A stretch of 64,000 nucleotides of DNA, from the NCBI RefSeq assembly GCF_015234135.1, contig NZ_JADGIK010000007.1, positions 62,001-126,000 on the forward strand, in the 5' to 3' direction. Position 1 is the stretch's first letter. The number at the start of each line of letters is the position of its first letter. Shown in pieces: positions 55,036-64,000 of this stretch. Under the pieces are notes generated by a model. That model saw nothing but the letters and a program-made list of their open reading frames with translations. It did no database searches and was not told the DNA's origin. A program made the translations under genes and the position numbers. This DNA is from Faecalibacter rhinopitheci (GTDB taxonomy: Bacteria > Bacteroidota > Bacteroidia > Flavobacteriales > Weeksellaceae).

Positions 55036-56262
55036 CTATTTTATTATTAATACTTCTGAAATAATTTCTCTAACTTTATATTTCAAGTCATAATCAATAT
55101 CCAATTGATCTGCCTTACCACAGATATTAATTAATTTACTTAAATTATCAACAATTAGATTAGTTTTGGGTAAAAATAAATCTTTAATCTCATTACAACT
55201 TCTTAAGGTTGGACTATTAGAAATTTTTTGAATAATAGCACTAAAAAGACCTTTTGGATCTTTTGTCTTCAAGAATTCTAAATACTCTTTTTCAAACTCA
55301 TCAATAGAAGTAAATTCATTAAATAAAGTACTGAATTTTTCATCTAGTGTTTTAATACCTGTTTGGTGTGATACTCTTATTGCAACAGTTTTAGCATTTT
55401 GCTTTTTAAAATTCAATGGAAAATTAATATTACTATCGTCTTTAGAGTACAAAGTTATTTTTTGAGTAAATACAAAAGATTCCTTTCCTAAATCGTTATT
55501 TGTCATCTCTATAGAAGATTTTAAAAACCCGATTTCACCCAATTTTTTCATTGCTCCTTGTGAAATCACCATTGAAATTTTAGATTCATTAAGATCCAAT
55601 GATTCTATTTTAAAATTATTACCTTTGTTGTTATTTTCATATTCATTCAATAGTAAAATAGTATAAACAAAAGTAAATGCTGTGCCATACTCTTTAAATT
55701 TAGAAGAATTCACTGCTCTTAAAAACCATAAACTATTTTTAGATTTTAATAATTTAAATTTTCTTTCTTTAAATAATTTTGATTTTGTAAGCCAAATTGC
55801 ATTGATTTCTTGCAATTCTTTATTCATTCCATTTTTTCTGAGATAATTGATATGGTTAGCTAATTTTATCACATCATAAAATTGATCCTTCGAATTATAT
55901 ATAGCTTTTGCATTAATTGGAGCTTCTTCATGATCATTGAATTGAAAATAAAAATCTTTAGCTTTACCTTTTAAATCTTCATTCTCTTCTTCAAGAATAA
56001 ATGTTTTTAAATTTTCTCCATTACATAAATGATTAATAAATTCATATTTTGATAACACCTTATTCACTGCATCAAATGCTATATCTACATTTCCAATATT
56101 AATATTAAAATCTAGTCCATCAGGATTGAACCTGTTTAAAATATCATTTAAATAATCATCATTATAATCATTAAATAACTTTGTTAATTGTTGAAAGTTG
56201 ATTAAATTATTCGATTTCTTATCAATAAATGAAATCGATTTTGTATTAAAATTATACTCCAT
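55036..56262 (-). CDS. Unknown 408-aa protein, coupled to a 57-aa protein
   Basis: This soluble protein has no signal peptide, no membrane helix and no motif I can name; it has long helical and mixed regions with conserved-looking IRVSHQTGIKTLDEKF. Its ATG comes one base after the stop of the small gene upstream, so the two are translationally coupled. It lies between the integrase and the restriction genes of element 2 and could be part of the defence cargo; no function is assigned. Confidence 0.6.
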   Translation of the reverse strand: MEYNFNTKSISFIDKKSNNLINFQQLTKLFNDYNDDYLNDILNRFNPDGLDFNINIGNVDIAFDAVNKVLSKYEFINHLCNGENLKTFILEEENEDLKGKAKDFYFQFNDHEEAPINAKAIYNSKDQFYDVIKLANHINYLRKNGMNKELQEINAIWLTKSKLFKERKFKLLKSKNSLWFLRAVNSSKFKEYGTAFTFVYTILLLNEYENNNKGNNFKIESLDLNESKISMVISQGAMKKLGEIGFLKSSIEMTNNDLGKESFVFTQKITLYSKDDSNINFPLNFKKQNAKTVAIRVSHQTGIKTLDEKFSTLFNEFTSIDEFEKEYLEFLKTKDPKGLFSAIIQKISNSPTLRSCNEIKDLFLPKTNLIVDNLSKLINICGKADQLDIDYDLKYKVREIISEVLIIK

Positions 56263-56263
56263 A

Positions 56264-56437
56264 TTACTTCTCTTTTCTTACTCCTTTGAATGGTGTACCA
56301 TCTTGTTTAACATCCATAAATTTCCCTGTATTTATATCTCTTTTAACCCATTGACTTGTTTTAGGGTTAAAAACTTGTGAGCGTTGTTTAACTGCTCCGT
56401 GGCGGCGATTATCACCCGGTGTTCTGTTTGTAGCCAT
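56264..56437 (-). CDS. Small basic conserved protein, 57 aa
   Basis: The frame ATG at 56437 to TAA at 56264 encodes MATNRTPGDNRRHGAVKQRS and then QVFNPKTSQWVKRDINTGKF, ending GVRKEK. I have seen this short family (a GAVK.RSQ.FNP block, then KRD...GKFMDVK) in many bacteria without a known role. It is very basic and might bind nucleic acid. One base separates it from the 408-residue gene downstream. Confidence 0.75.
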   Translation of the reverse strand: MATNRTPGDNRRHGAVKQRSQVFNPKTSQWVKRDINTGKFMDVKQDGTPFKGVRKEK

Positions 56438-56647
56438 TAGCTAAAATTTTTATTAATAATTATTTAATAATTATCCCACGTGAAGCAAATCAGGATTGGA
56501 TTTGTAGTATTCGAAAAGAAGTTAAATCAAAAATTATAGAAAAATTCTATGGGATTTATGATACAAATATTAATTGTATGTCTATTTTTGATAAAGAATA
56601 TTAAACTTCTATGTTCATTCGAACATTAAGTACTTTATTACAATTTC

Positions 56648-56679
56648 AAACTCGGACGTCGCCAAACTATTCCGAGTTT
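56648..56679. terminator. Terminator after the decayed frame
   Basis: A 9-bp stem AAACTCGGA (56648-56656) with TCCGAGTTT (56671-56679) is followed by a T-run on the plus strand. Confidence 0.65.
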
Positions 56680-56962
56680 TTTATGCAATAAATACTCTTC
56701 TGTATTTATATTATGTCTTCATTAATTGATGATTTTCTCATCTGTATTTCTCAAAATTAGCACAAGATTTTGCAAAAAAAAATATAGAAAATTAAAAATT
56801 AAAAACCTTATCAACAATATGTTAATACTATACAGCACTCATATAATGACAGATTTAATAAAATTTTTTATTAACCCAAATTTACAAAAAATAAACAAGA
56901 TATTATTTTTGAAAAAAATACCTAAAATAACTTATTGATTATATCTGATCTTTCGTAAAAAA

Positions 56963-56988
56963 AATCCCCAACTTCACTGTTGAGGATT
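56963..56988 (-). terminator. Terminator of the type I restriction operon
   Basis: A 10-bp stem (56963-56972 with 56979-56988, one mismatch) preceded by an A-run lies 27 bases beyond the hsdR stop. Confidence 0.7.
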
Positions 56989-57014
56989 ACTATTATTTTA
57001 AATTAAGTTTTTCA

Positions 57015-60000
57015 TTACAATCTTCCACCCACTCCTTTAAACTTATCTATAAACGCACTAATACGTTGAAATACGGTTTGTTTCTTTGTTAGGTATTGGG
57101 GATTTAATGGACTCATTTTTGGTAAAATGGCATTTAATTCTGTACCGTTAGAACTTGCGTATTCTCGTTTTAAAGAAGATTCGATGTAGCGTTTTGTCGC
57201 TTCTTCGTTTAAGTTTTCCTCTACGATTAATTCAGTAGCTTCTTCTTTTTGTTTGACTTGTGCATATTTAAAGAACGAATCAATAACCGTTGCTTTATCT
57301 GGAATAGTATCTAAATCTGTTTCGTTAATAAAATCTACAACTAAAGATTCTTTCCCTCTATTTCCGATACTTGCACGTATTACACGACTTACTTCTTCTA
57401 CTAATTCGGCTTTGTCTTTTGTTTTCTTACTATGATCAAAGATTAATTCTAAGATGTAATCCAAATTGATTTCTTGTGATTTTAATAAATCAACTTCAAA
57501 AACCACATCATCCCAATCGATTCCACCATCTTCTGGTTGTTTCCCTTCTTTTTCTTTTCTTAACCAATCACGAATATCATTATATGTCGAACGATAATCC
57601 TGCTCTGTTCGTTGTGGTAACAACTGAATCTTTTGCATCACTGCTAAATCATCATCCGAAACATGGTACATTTCTTTGAATTCTTCTACAGCAGTAGCAT
57701 CATTTTGATCGATGTTTTGTAAGGCTTTTAGACTTGTGAATTCATCATAGTTTTGTAAGATATTTTCAACACGTAAGTATTCACCGAATAATTTTGTAAA
57801 ATCCTTTTTATCCTTCTCCTTTTCAATTGCATCTGGATTTGGAAATTTTTCATTTAATTCGTTGACCACTTCAATAAATCCTCTACGTGCATCACCTGTT
57901 GAAGCGTCGGTAAAACCTTCTAAATATTCTTTGTAGCTTTTCTCTAAAACAACATTTTTGGTGTTTTTGTTTCCGAATAAGGTAATCGCATCAATCGTTG
58001 CTTGTTCCAAGTCGCGGAATGTGACTATATTTCCAAAAGATTTGGTTGCATCTAAAATTCGATTGGTACGCGAAAATGCCTGAATTAACCCATGATAACG
58101 TAAGTTTTTATCAACAAATAAGGTATTTAGTTTTGGTGCGTCAAATCCAGTTAAAAACATTCCGACAACAATTAATAAGTCGATTTCTTTGTTCTTCACT
58201 CGTTCTGATAGATCGCGGTAGTAATTTTGGAATTCATCGCTATCTACACCATAACTTGTTTTGAACATCTTATTGTAATCGTTGATGGCTTTCGTTAAGA
58301 ATTCTTTCGCCGTACTGTTTAATGCAGAAGGCTCGAATGATTCGTCTATGATTTCACCAATTGATGATTGTTCTTCGTTGGCTGCAAACGAAAATATCGT
58401 CGCAATCTTCAACGGTTTTTCACTGTCAATTTGCTGACGGTTTAATTCTTCGTAATAATGTTTAGCTGCTTCTACGCTACTCACGGCAAACATCGCATTG
58501 AAACCGTTATTTCCGCCTTTTGTACGGTGTGTTTTAATGCGGTAATTTTGTAAAATGTATTTCGAAATTTCGCTGATACGTGCAGGATGCAGAAAGGCTT
58601 TCTTCGCATCTTCTGCATTCAATTTCTTTTCATCTATTTCTGTCTCAACCCCTTTGAATTGAGGTTTAACATTGTGGTAATCCACTTTGAATTTTAAAAC
58701 CTTTTCATCTCTGATGGCATCTGTAATGACATACGCGTGTAATTCTGAACCAAAAACACTTGCTGTGGTTTCTGCACCTAAGGCATTTTCAGGGAAAATT
58801 GGTGTTCCTGTAAATCCGAATTGGTAATATTTTTTGAATTTCTTTTTTAGGTTTTTTTGGGCTTCACCAAATTGAGAACGGTGGGCTTCATCAAATATGA
58901 AAACAACTTGTTTATTGTAAATATCCAACTCTTGATCCCCTTTCATTAAGTTGTTTAACTTCTGAATGGTTGTGACAATAATTTTGTTGTCGTCTTTTTC
59001 GATATTTCGTTTTAAACCTGCTGTACTGTTTGAACCGTTGACACTATCAGGCGAAAATTTTTGGTATTCTTTCATGGTCTGAAAGTCTAAATCCTTACGG
59101 TCTACCACGAAAAATACTTTATCGATAAAATCTAATTTAGTCGCTAAACGAGCAGCTTTGAAACTGGTTAAGGTTTTCCCTGAACCGGTAGTATGCCAAA
59201 TGTACCCACCACTTTCTAAAGATGACCATTTTTTGGTTTGATAAGCACTTTTAATTTTCCATAAAATACGTTCGGTTGCTGCTATCTGATAAGGTCGCAT
59301 CACCAATAATGTATCTTTGATGTCTAAAACCGTATACGTTAGTAAGACATTTAATAACGTGTTTTTTTGAAAAAATGTGGCTGTAAAATCCTTTAAATCT
59401 TTGATTAAGGTATTATCTGCTTTTGCCCAATTCATCGTGAAATCGTAACTGTTTTTGTTACGCGTAACGGTATTGGCAAAATAACGTGTATCTGTTCCAT
59501 TCGAAATTACAAACAACTGCAAGTATTTGAATAGCGAATTATCTGAATTAAAGCTCTCTTTGGAATAACGATGGACTTGATTAAACGCTTCGCGAATGGC
59601 TACGCCACGTTTCTTCAGCTCTACTTGAATCATCGGTAATCCGTTGACCAGAATTGTTACATCGTAACGATTGGCATGCGAACCTGTTTGTTCGACCTGT
59701 GAGATAACCTGTACTTTATTACGTGTAATATTATCTTTATCGACTAAATAGATGTTTTGAATGTGTCCATCATCAAATACAAAATCGTAGATGTGGTTAT
59801 CGTGAAGTTTACGCGATTTATCGACTAAACTATCACTTGGTTTATCTAAATATTCTACAAGGAAACGCGCCCATTCGTTATCGGTAAATACCATATTATT
59901 CAATGCTTGTAATTGTGTACGCACATTGACTAACATAGCTTCCGTTGATTTGAGATGAGTCGGATTCTCGTATCCCAGATTAATTAAATCTTGGATAAAT

Positions 60001-60122
60001 TCTTTTTCTAAGGCGGCTTCTGATTGATAAGCCACTGGAGCCTCATTTAATTCGTAGAATTTGGTGTATTTGTCCAATACAATATAATTATTGGATTCTG
60101 CAATTGTTTTGTAATTAGGCAT
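57015..60122 (-). CDS. hsdR: Type I restriction endonuclease subunit R
   Basis: This 1035-residue motor-nuclease has an N-terminal PD-(D/E)XK nuclease (Asp in [10 protein letters not shown], Glu-x-Lys in QVELKK, about 150-172), a superfamily 2 helicase ([24 protein letters not shown]) and a C-terminal helical part that docks on HsdM. It translocates DNA and cuts unmodified DNA. It resembles type IC enzymes. Its start overlaps the end of the PrrC-like gene by eight bases, so it belongs to the same operon. Confidence 0.93.
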   Translation of the reverse strand: MPNYKTIAESNNYIVLDKYTKFYELNEAPVAYQSEAALEKEFIQDLINLGYENPTHLKSTEAMLVNVRTQLQALNNMVFTDNEWARFLVEYLDKPSDSLVDKSRKLHDNHIYDFVFDDGHIQNIYLVDKDNITRNKVQVISQVEQTGSHANRYDVTILVNGLPMIQVELKKRGVAIREAFNQVHRYSKESFNSDNSLFKYLQLFVISNGTDTRYFANTVTRNKNSYDFTMNWAKADNTLIKDLKDFTATFFQKNTLLNVLLTYTVLDIKDTLLVMRPYQIAATERILWKIKSAYQTKKWSSLESGGYIWHTTGSGKTLTSFKAARLATKLDFIDKVFFVVDRKDLDFQTMKEYQKFSPDSVNGSNSTAGLKRNIEKDDNKIIVTTIQKLNNLMKGDQELDIYNKQVVFIFDEAHRSQFGEAQKNLKKKFKKYYQFGFTGTPIFPENALGAETTASVFGSELHAYVITDAIRDEKVLKFKVDYHNVKPQFKGVETEIDEKKLNAEDAKKAFLHPARISEISKYILQNYRIKTHRTKGGNNGFNAMFAVSSVEAAKHYYEELNRQQIDSEKPLKIATIFSFAANEEQSSIGEIIDESFEPSALNSTAKEFLTKAINDYNKMFKTSYGVDSDEFQNYYRDLSERVKNKEIDLLIVVGMFLTGFDAPKLNTLFVDKNLRYHGLIQAFSRTNRILDATKSFGNIVTFRDLEQATIDAITLFGNKNTKNVVLEKSYKEYLEGFTDASTGDARRGFIEVVNELNEKFPNPDAIEKEKDKKDFTKLFGEYLRVENILQNYDEFTSLKALQNIDQNDATAVEEFKEMYHVSDDDLAVMQKIQLLPQRTEQDYRSTYNDIRDWLRKEKEGKQPEDGGIDWDDVVFEVDLLKSQEINLDYILELIFDHSKKTKDKAELVEEVSRVIRASIGNRGKESLVVDFINETDLDTIPDKATVIDSFFKYAQVKQKEEATELIVEENLNEEATKRYIESSLKREYASSNGTELNAILPKMSPLNPQYLTKKQTVFQRISAFIDKFKGVGGRL

Positions 60123-61305
60123 CTTGTAATTGTGGAGCTACGGTTTGTTCTTCTACTAGTGTATCTTCAATATTTTGCAATTTAAAACTATGTTTTTCTA
60201 ATAAACCTCTATAAATTTTTATAAAAATATCTTTTTCAGTCTCTTGCACATCAGCTATTTCATTTCCTGAATGTTTGTTATGACTATATAAATTAATTAA
60301 TCGTATAGCTTTATTTACTTCGTTAGAATTTATATACTTTGGTATTAAATCCTCCCAATGACTAAACCCTAAATAAGTGGATGTTTTTTCTAAAATATTT
60401 CGCAATATATTAAAATGATACTTATTAATGTTTCTTGTATTTACAACTACTTGTAACTCCTCTAACAAGAAAACATGATATGAAAAAGGTGAATCTTTGG
60501 AATCTATCATTAAATAGCTACCATCATTTAATTTCTGTAAGCGATATCTACCTGTATTTTTCTCTCGGTTCAATTCGTTATACAAAACATTATAAAATAA
60601 TGGATTATGAGTAGAAACTATAAATTTAATATTTGTATTTTTTGCATCCTTTATTAAGCATGATAAATCTACAGCTAAATCAATCAAATGATTATCATCT
60701 AAAGAACTCACAGGATCATCAATAAATATATATTCTAATTCATTGAATTTATCACTTGAACGATCTTCTTCAGAGTCATTTAAAACTTTAATAATCTGCT
60801 CAATTAAACTATAAAATACGCACCAGATAAAATTACTTTCTTCACCTTTAGATATTTTTATATTCGTTACACTATCATCACCACCACTTAAGTAATCAAA
60901 TGAAATTTCAGTAAAATCTTGATTTATATTTGGTGTAATTGACCTGTTCGTATAATTCTGAAAATTAGTGATAATGTTTCCGTCTTGATTTTCATCCTTT
61001 AAGAAATTGAAAACTAAATCAGTAAAACTATTAGGATGAACCAATAATTTTCTGGTCTCGTCCTCTTCTAAATCATTATCCCATCTAAATAGGTCTTCCG
61101 TAAATGCATTATAATAAATTATTTTTATTTTAGATTCCTCAGATCTTTCATGTTTAGGATCTACCTTTTCTTTGAATTCTCTAGAAAGACGAGTTTTACC
61201 AGTCCCATTAAAAGCATAAATTAATTGAGTTTTACGAAGTTTCTTTCCTTCTTCTTTAGTAGCTTTTATAAGTTTATCTGCTATTTCAATTAGTGTTTGA
61301 CTCAT
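60115..61305 (-). CDS. prrC: PrrC-like anticodon nuclease (candidate)
   Basis: This 396-residue protein sits between hsdS and hsdR, the position of prrC in the E. coli prr locus, and has about the same size. The N-terminal two thirds are an ABC-type ATPase: Walker A FNGTGKT (32-38), LSGGDDS (139-145), [10 protein letters not shown] (194-203) and STHN (231-234). The C-terminal part keeps the PrrC-type catalytic pattern: Arg302-x3-Glu306 (LRNILEK) and His342 or His345 (LYSHNKHSG). PrrC is kept silent by the type I complex and cuts tRNA-Lys when a phage disables restriction. The function is inferred, not shown. The RloC zinc-hook is absent. Confidence 0.72.
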   Translation of the reverse strand: MSQTLIEIADKLIKATKEEGKKLRKTQLIYAFNGTGKTRLSREFKEKVDPKHERSEESKIKIIYYNAFTEDLFRWDNDLEEDETRKLLVHPNSFTDLVFNFLKDENQDGNIITNFQNYTNRSITPNINQDFTEISFDYLSGGDDSVTNIKISKGEESNFIWCVFYSLIEQIIKVLNDSEEDRSSDKFNELEYIFIDDPVSSLDDNHLIDLAVDLSCLIKDAKNTNIKFIVSTHNPLFYNVLYNELNREKNTGRYRLQKLNDGSYLMIDSKDSPFSYHVFLLEELQVVVNTRNINKYHFNILRNILEKTSTYLGFSHWEDLIPKYINSNEVNKAIRLINLYSHNKHSGNEIADVQETEKDIFIKIYRGLLEKHSFKLQNIEDTLVEEQTVAPQLQDA

Positions 61306-61326
61306 AATAGTTTAGTAGTATTATAA

Positions 61327-62445
61327 TTATTTTATAGGAAAGCTTAATAACTTTTCTCTGTAATATTCGTATTGTTGGGTTCTTAGTTTAATTTCTTTTG
61401 TAATTTCTTCTTCGATGGCTGTATGGGTTGCATCGAACTGATCTAAGAGTTTTACAATGCGTTCTTGTTCTTCTAATGGTGGGATAGCTACTTTTAAACT
61501 TTCTAATTTACCAACAGCTAATCCTGGTTGTGCTGATTTAGATGCATATTGATTAAGATTCATAAGTAATAATAAATAATACGAGAATTCAATATTAATT
61601 TTATAAATAGGTTTAACTACTACAGCATGCTCAGTAGCATAAAAATCACCATTGTACCGTTTAACATTACCACACAAGGCTCCTTGACGCCCAATTAACA
61701 CATAATTTCCACTCTCATTCTTGCTTTTAACATAACCTCGTATTCCATTTCCTCCAAAACATGGAAACCTATATTCGGAATTTGAAATTTTTGAAATATT
61801 ATTTGAAGAAATATGCTTTCCTGCTTTCATATTAAAAATTTCACCTAGCTTTTTCCATTCTACGTCACCTTCCTCAAACCTAAACAACTGCTCACGGAAG
61901 AACTCGAATTGTTTTTTACGGTTTTGGCGTTCCGTTTGTAATTCGGTTGTTAATTGGTTGGTTAATGAAGTTAATTCATCTAAAACACGAACAATTTCTT
62001 GTTGGATTTCTATTGATGGGATAGGGATTAATTTTTTAGAAAAATTACTAATCCACTGTCTTTTATGATCACCTTCAACTAGATCACTTGGCAATGAATT
62101 TATCCAATAGTAAATATATCTTAACAATGTTTTCGATTCATCTTTCGATTTAATAATTTTCATAGCAGATGATTTCGCTTTAAAATCAAAATCTACCCAT
62201 TTATTTGCTGTTGTAAAATCATCAAATATTATAACTGGTGCTAAAGATGCTTTATAAATACCCTCTTTCTCATTAGTATAACCCAATATAAAGGTTTTAC
62301 CAGCAGTTAATACTGGTGTATTATATTCATTATTATAATCTTTTGATTTTACTAAATATTTATTTGGTTGTTCATATACAGCACAAGCCCCCAATGGTAA
62401 CCATTCCACATCAACCCCTTGTAATAACTCTTCTAATTTGCTCAT
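61327..62445 (-). CDS. hsdS: Type I restriction specificity subunit S
   Basis: This 372-residue protein has two target-recognition domains (about 10-145 and 195-325), each followed by a conserved helical spacer ([20 protein letters not shown] and [20 protein letters not shown]). The duplicated QYEYYRE/QFEFFRE block is typical of type IC systems. It fixes the recognition sequence for both HsdM and HsdR. It overlaps hsdM by four bases and precedes the PrrC-like gene by 21. Confidence 0.92.
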   Translation of the reverse strand: MSKLEELLQGVDVEWLPLGACAVYEQPNKYLVKSKDYNNEYNTPVLTAGKTFILGYTNEKEGIYKASLAPVIIFDDFTTANKWVDFDFKAKSSAMKIIKSKDESKTLLRYIYYWINSLPSDLVEGDHKRQWISNFSKKLIPIPSIEIQQEIVRVLDELTSLTNQLTTELQTERQNRKKQFEFFREQLFRFEEGDVEWKKLGEIFNMKAGKHISSNNISKISNSEYRFPCFGGNGIRGYVKSKNESGNYVLIGRQGALCGNVKRYNGDFYATEHAVVVKPIYKINIEFSYYLLLLMNLNQYASKSAQPGLAVGKLESLKVAIPPLEEQERIVKLLDQFDATHTAIEEEITKEIKLRTQQYEYYREKLLSFPIK

Positions 62446-63989
62446 CCTTCGATTTCTTTAATTAGGTTATCAATTGCTGTACGTAACGTTGTAATGTTGT
62501 TTACAGTTTCTGCTAGCTCGGTATTTAAGACTTTAATGTCTATCACTTCGCGTGTATCTACTGCTTCAACATACGAACTTACCGAAAGGTTGTAATCGTT
62601 TTCTGCAATTTTATCATTATCAACAGTTAAAGCAACGTGCTCTACATTTTCTTTCGAATCGAATAACTGCATAATCTTTTCGATATGCACATCCTCTAAC
62701 ATGTTGTTATTGGTTACTTTTTTGTAGAAGTCTTCCCCTGTTGCATCGATAAATTGTGTGGTATTCTCGGACTTGTGTTTCGATAAAACTAAGATGTTTA
62801 CGCCAATAGAAGTTCCGTAGAATAAATTACTAGGTAAGCTAATCACCGTTTCTACAAAGTTGTTATCAACTAAGTATTTTCTGATTTTTTGTTCTGCTCC
62901 ACCACGGTAGAAAATACCAGGGAAACATACAATGGCTGCACGTCCTTTGCTTGACAAATAATTTAAGGCATGTAATACAAAGGCAAAATCTGCTTTTGAT
63001 TTTGGTGCTAAAACTCCTGCAGGTGCAAAACGATCGTCGTTAATTAATGTTGGATCATCCGAACCTACCCAATTAACTGAATACGGAGGATTAGATACAA
63101 TGGCATCGAAAGGTTTATCGTCGATAAAATGTGGCTCCGTTAAAGTATCTCCTAATTGAATGTTGAATTTATCGTAATTGACATTATGCAAAAACATATT
63201 CATACGCGCTAAGTTGTACGTTGTATGGTTGATTTCTTGTCCAAAGAATCCATCTTCGATAATGTGATTATCGAAGTGTTTTTTGGCTTGTAATAACAAT
63301 GAACCAGAACCAGCGGCAGGATCGTAGATTTTGTTCACCGAAGTTTGTTTGTGCATCGCTAATTGCGCAATCAATTTCGAAACACTTTGAGGTGTAAAGA
63401 ATTCACCACCCGATTTCCCTGCATTAGCTGCATAGTTGGAAATTAAAAATTCGTACGCATCCCCAAATAAGTCGATTTGGCTATCTTCGAAATTACCGAA
63501 ATTTAATTCGGCAACTCCTTTTAAGATTGCTACTAATCGTTTGTTTTTATCTTCTACGGTATTTCCTAAACGAGAACTTGTTGTATCGAAATCTGCGAAT
63601 AATCCTTTGATATCTTGTTCAGATTCGTACCCATTCGCTGAATTCTCAATGTCTGTGAATATTGCTTTTAGGTCTGTATTAAGGTTTGTGTTTGTATTGG
63701 CTTTTGCCACGACATTGGCAAACAATTGACTTGGATAAATGAAGTATCCTTTTGTTTTGATGGCGTCGTCTTTGATTTCTGGTGTGATGATGTCGTCTGC
63801 TAGTTTAGCATAGTTTACGCTTTCGTCACCGCCTTCTATATAATTGGTGAAGTTTTCACTTATGAAACGGTAGAATAAAGTTCCTAATACAAAGTGTTTA
63901 AAGTCCCATCCGTCTACTGAGCCACGTACTTCGTTGGCGATTTTCCAGATTTTATTTTGTAATTCTGCTCTTTGGGCTGTATTTGTCAT
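62442..63989 (-). CDS. hsdM: Type I restriction DNA methyltransferase subunit M
   Basis: This 515-residue N6-adenine methylase has an N-terminal helical domain ([20 protein letters not shown]), [12 protein letters not shown], motif [10 protein letters not shown] and the catalytic NPPYSVNW, with a coiled-coil end (about 485-515). Size and motifs fit type IC HsdM. It is the first gene of the operon hsdM-hsdS-prrC-hsdR. The promoter lies beyond the window edge. Confidence 0.93.
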   Translation of the reverse strand: MTNTAQRAELQNKIWKIANEVRGSVDGWDFKHFVLGTLFYRFISENFTNYIEGGDESVNYAKLADDIITPEIKDDAIKTKGYFIYPSQLFANVVAKANTNTNLNTDLKAIFTDIENSANGYESEQDIKGLFADFDTTSSRLGNTVEDKNKRLVAILKGVAELNFGNFEDSQIDLFGDAYEFLISNYAANAGKSGGEFFTPQSVSKLIAQLAMHKQTSVNKIYDPAAGSGSLLLQAKKHFDNHIIEDGFFGQEINHTTYNLARMNMFLHNVNYDKFNIQLGDTLTEPHFIDDKPFDAIVSNPPYSVNWVGSDDPTLINDDRFAPAGVLAPKSKADFAFVLHALNYLSSKGRAAIVCFPGIFYRGGAEQKIRKYLVDNNFVETVISLPSNLFYGTSIGVNILVLSKHKSENTTQFIDATGEDFYKKVTNNNMLEDVHIEKIMQLFDSKENVEHVALTVDNDKIAENDYNLSVSSYVEAVDTREVIDIKVLNTELAETVNNITTLRTAIDNLIKEIEG

Positions 63990-64000
63990 TGTCTTTATTT

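Larger units (their letters stand above)
56438..57014. other. 577-bp gap with two terminators and a decayed frame
   Basis: A plus-strand open stretch at about 56467-56604 encodes IPREANQDWICSIRKEVKS and ends CMSIFDKEY, but has no start codon; it may be a gene remnant. Terminators stand at 56648-56679 and 56963-56988. The middle part (56690-56940) is low-complexity AT sequence with no credible gene. Confidence 0.5.

Noticed and set aside
56726..56938. 70-codon plus-strand frame in the gap before hsdR
   Set aside because: The composition is almost only Ile, Lys, Leu, Asn and Phe, as expected from translating AT-rich noncoding DNA; no start context and no homology signal.
60115..61305. RloC rather than PrrC
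   Set aside because: RloC is about twice as long and carries a coiled-coil zinc hook with CXXC; this 396-residue protein has neither.

Overview
The window looks like a chromosomal segment of a low-GC member of the Bacteroidota, most likely class Flavobacteriia (a Weeksellaceae-type genome is my guess). The reasons are GLPGLI and TonB-receptor pairs, SPOR-domain and RHS proteins, alternative complex III, weak Shine-Dalgarno sites, candidate promoter -7 boxes of the TAnnTTTG type, and Bacteroidota-type integrases and mobilization genes. No intact rRNA or tRNA gene, and no CRISPR array, is visible. The species was not determined.

Left part (1-33.5 kb) is core chromosome. It holds a TonB-receptor/GLPGLI operon with a tiny leader ORF, and the six-gene alternative complex III operon (actA-F, minus strand, 12.7 to 4.1 kb), which passes electrons from menaquinol to cytochrome c. 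Next come a SPOR protein, a umuC-umuD translesion polymerase pair, a HopJ-type gene, an AraC regulator divergent from an OmpA-like lipoprotein, a membrane-anchored MutS-like ATPase, an SGNH-like protein, a MarR/DUF2798 pair, a KAS III-like enzyme, DoxX, guanine deaminase, an SDR, a GNAT and a complete cyanophycin cluster (synthetase divergent from cyanophycinase and isoaspartyl peptidase).

Transition (33.5-38.4 kb) is a recombination-scarred RHS locus. A repeated noncoding module is fused to a displaced RHS core with a variable C-terminal region. Two paralogous small lipoproteins (immunity candidates), a toxin-tail remnant and a truncated lipoprotein follow, the last cut by an IS3-family element whose two transposase frames each carry a nonsense codon.

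Right part (38.4-64 kb) reads as at least two integrated elements in tandem, with 3' pieces of a tRNA-Met(CAU) gene as attachment sites. Element 1 (about 38.43-53.6 kb) has an integrase, an excisionase-like HTH protein, a VapE-like helicase, a primase with an iteron-like region between the last two, and a MobC-like protein behind an oriT-like double repeat, but no relaxase. Its cargo includes a candidate composite defence operon: small XRE regulator, nuclease-N6-methylase fusion, HsdS, and two tandem OLD-like ATPase/TOPRIM proteins. Element 2 (from about 53.6 kb) starts with a second integrase and carries an unknown two-gene operon and a full type I restriction system in the order hsdM-hsdS-prrC-like-hsdR. 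The prrC-like gene fits an anticodon-nuclease guard of restriction. Because the tRNA pieces point leftwards, the intact tRNA gene probably lies beyond the right edge.
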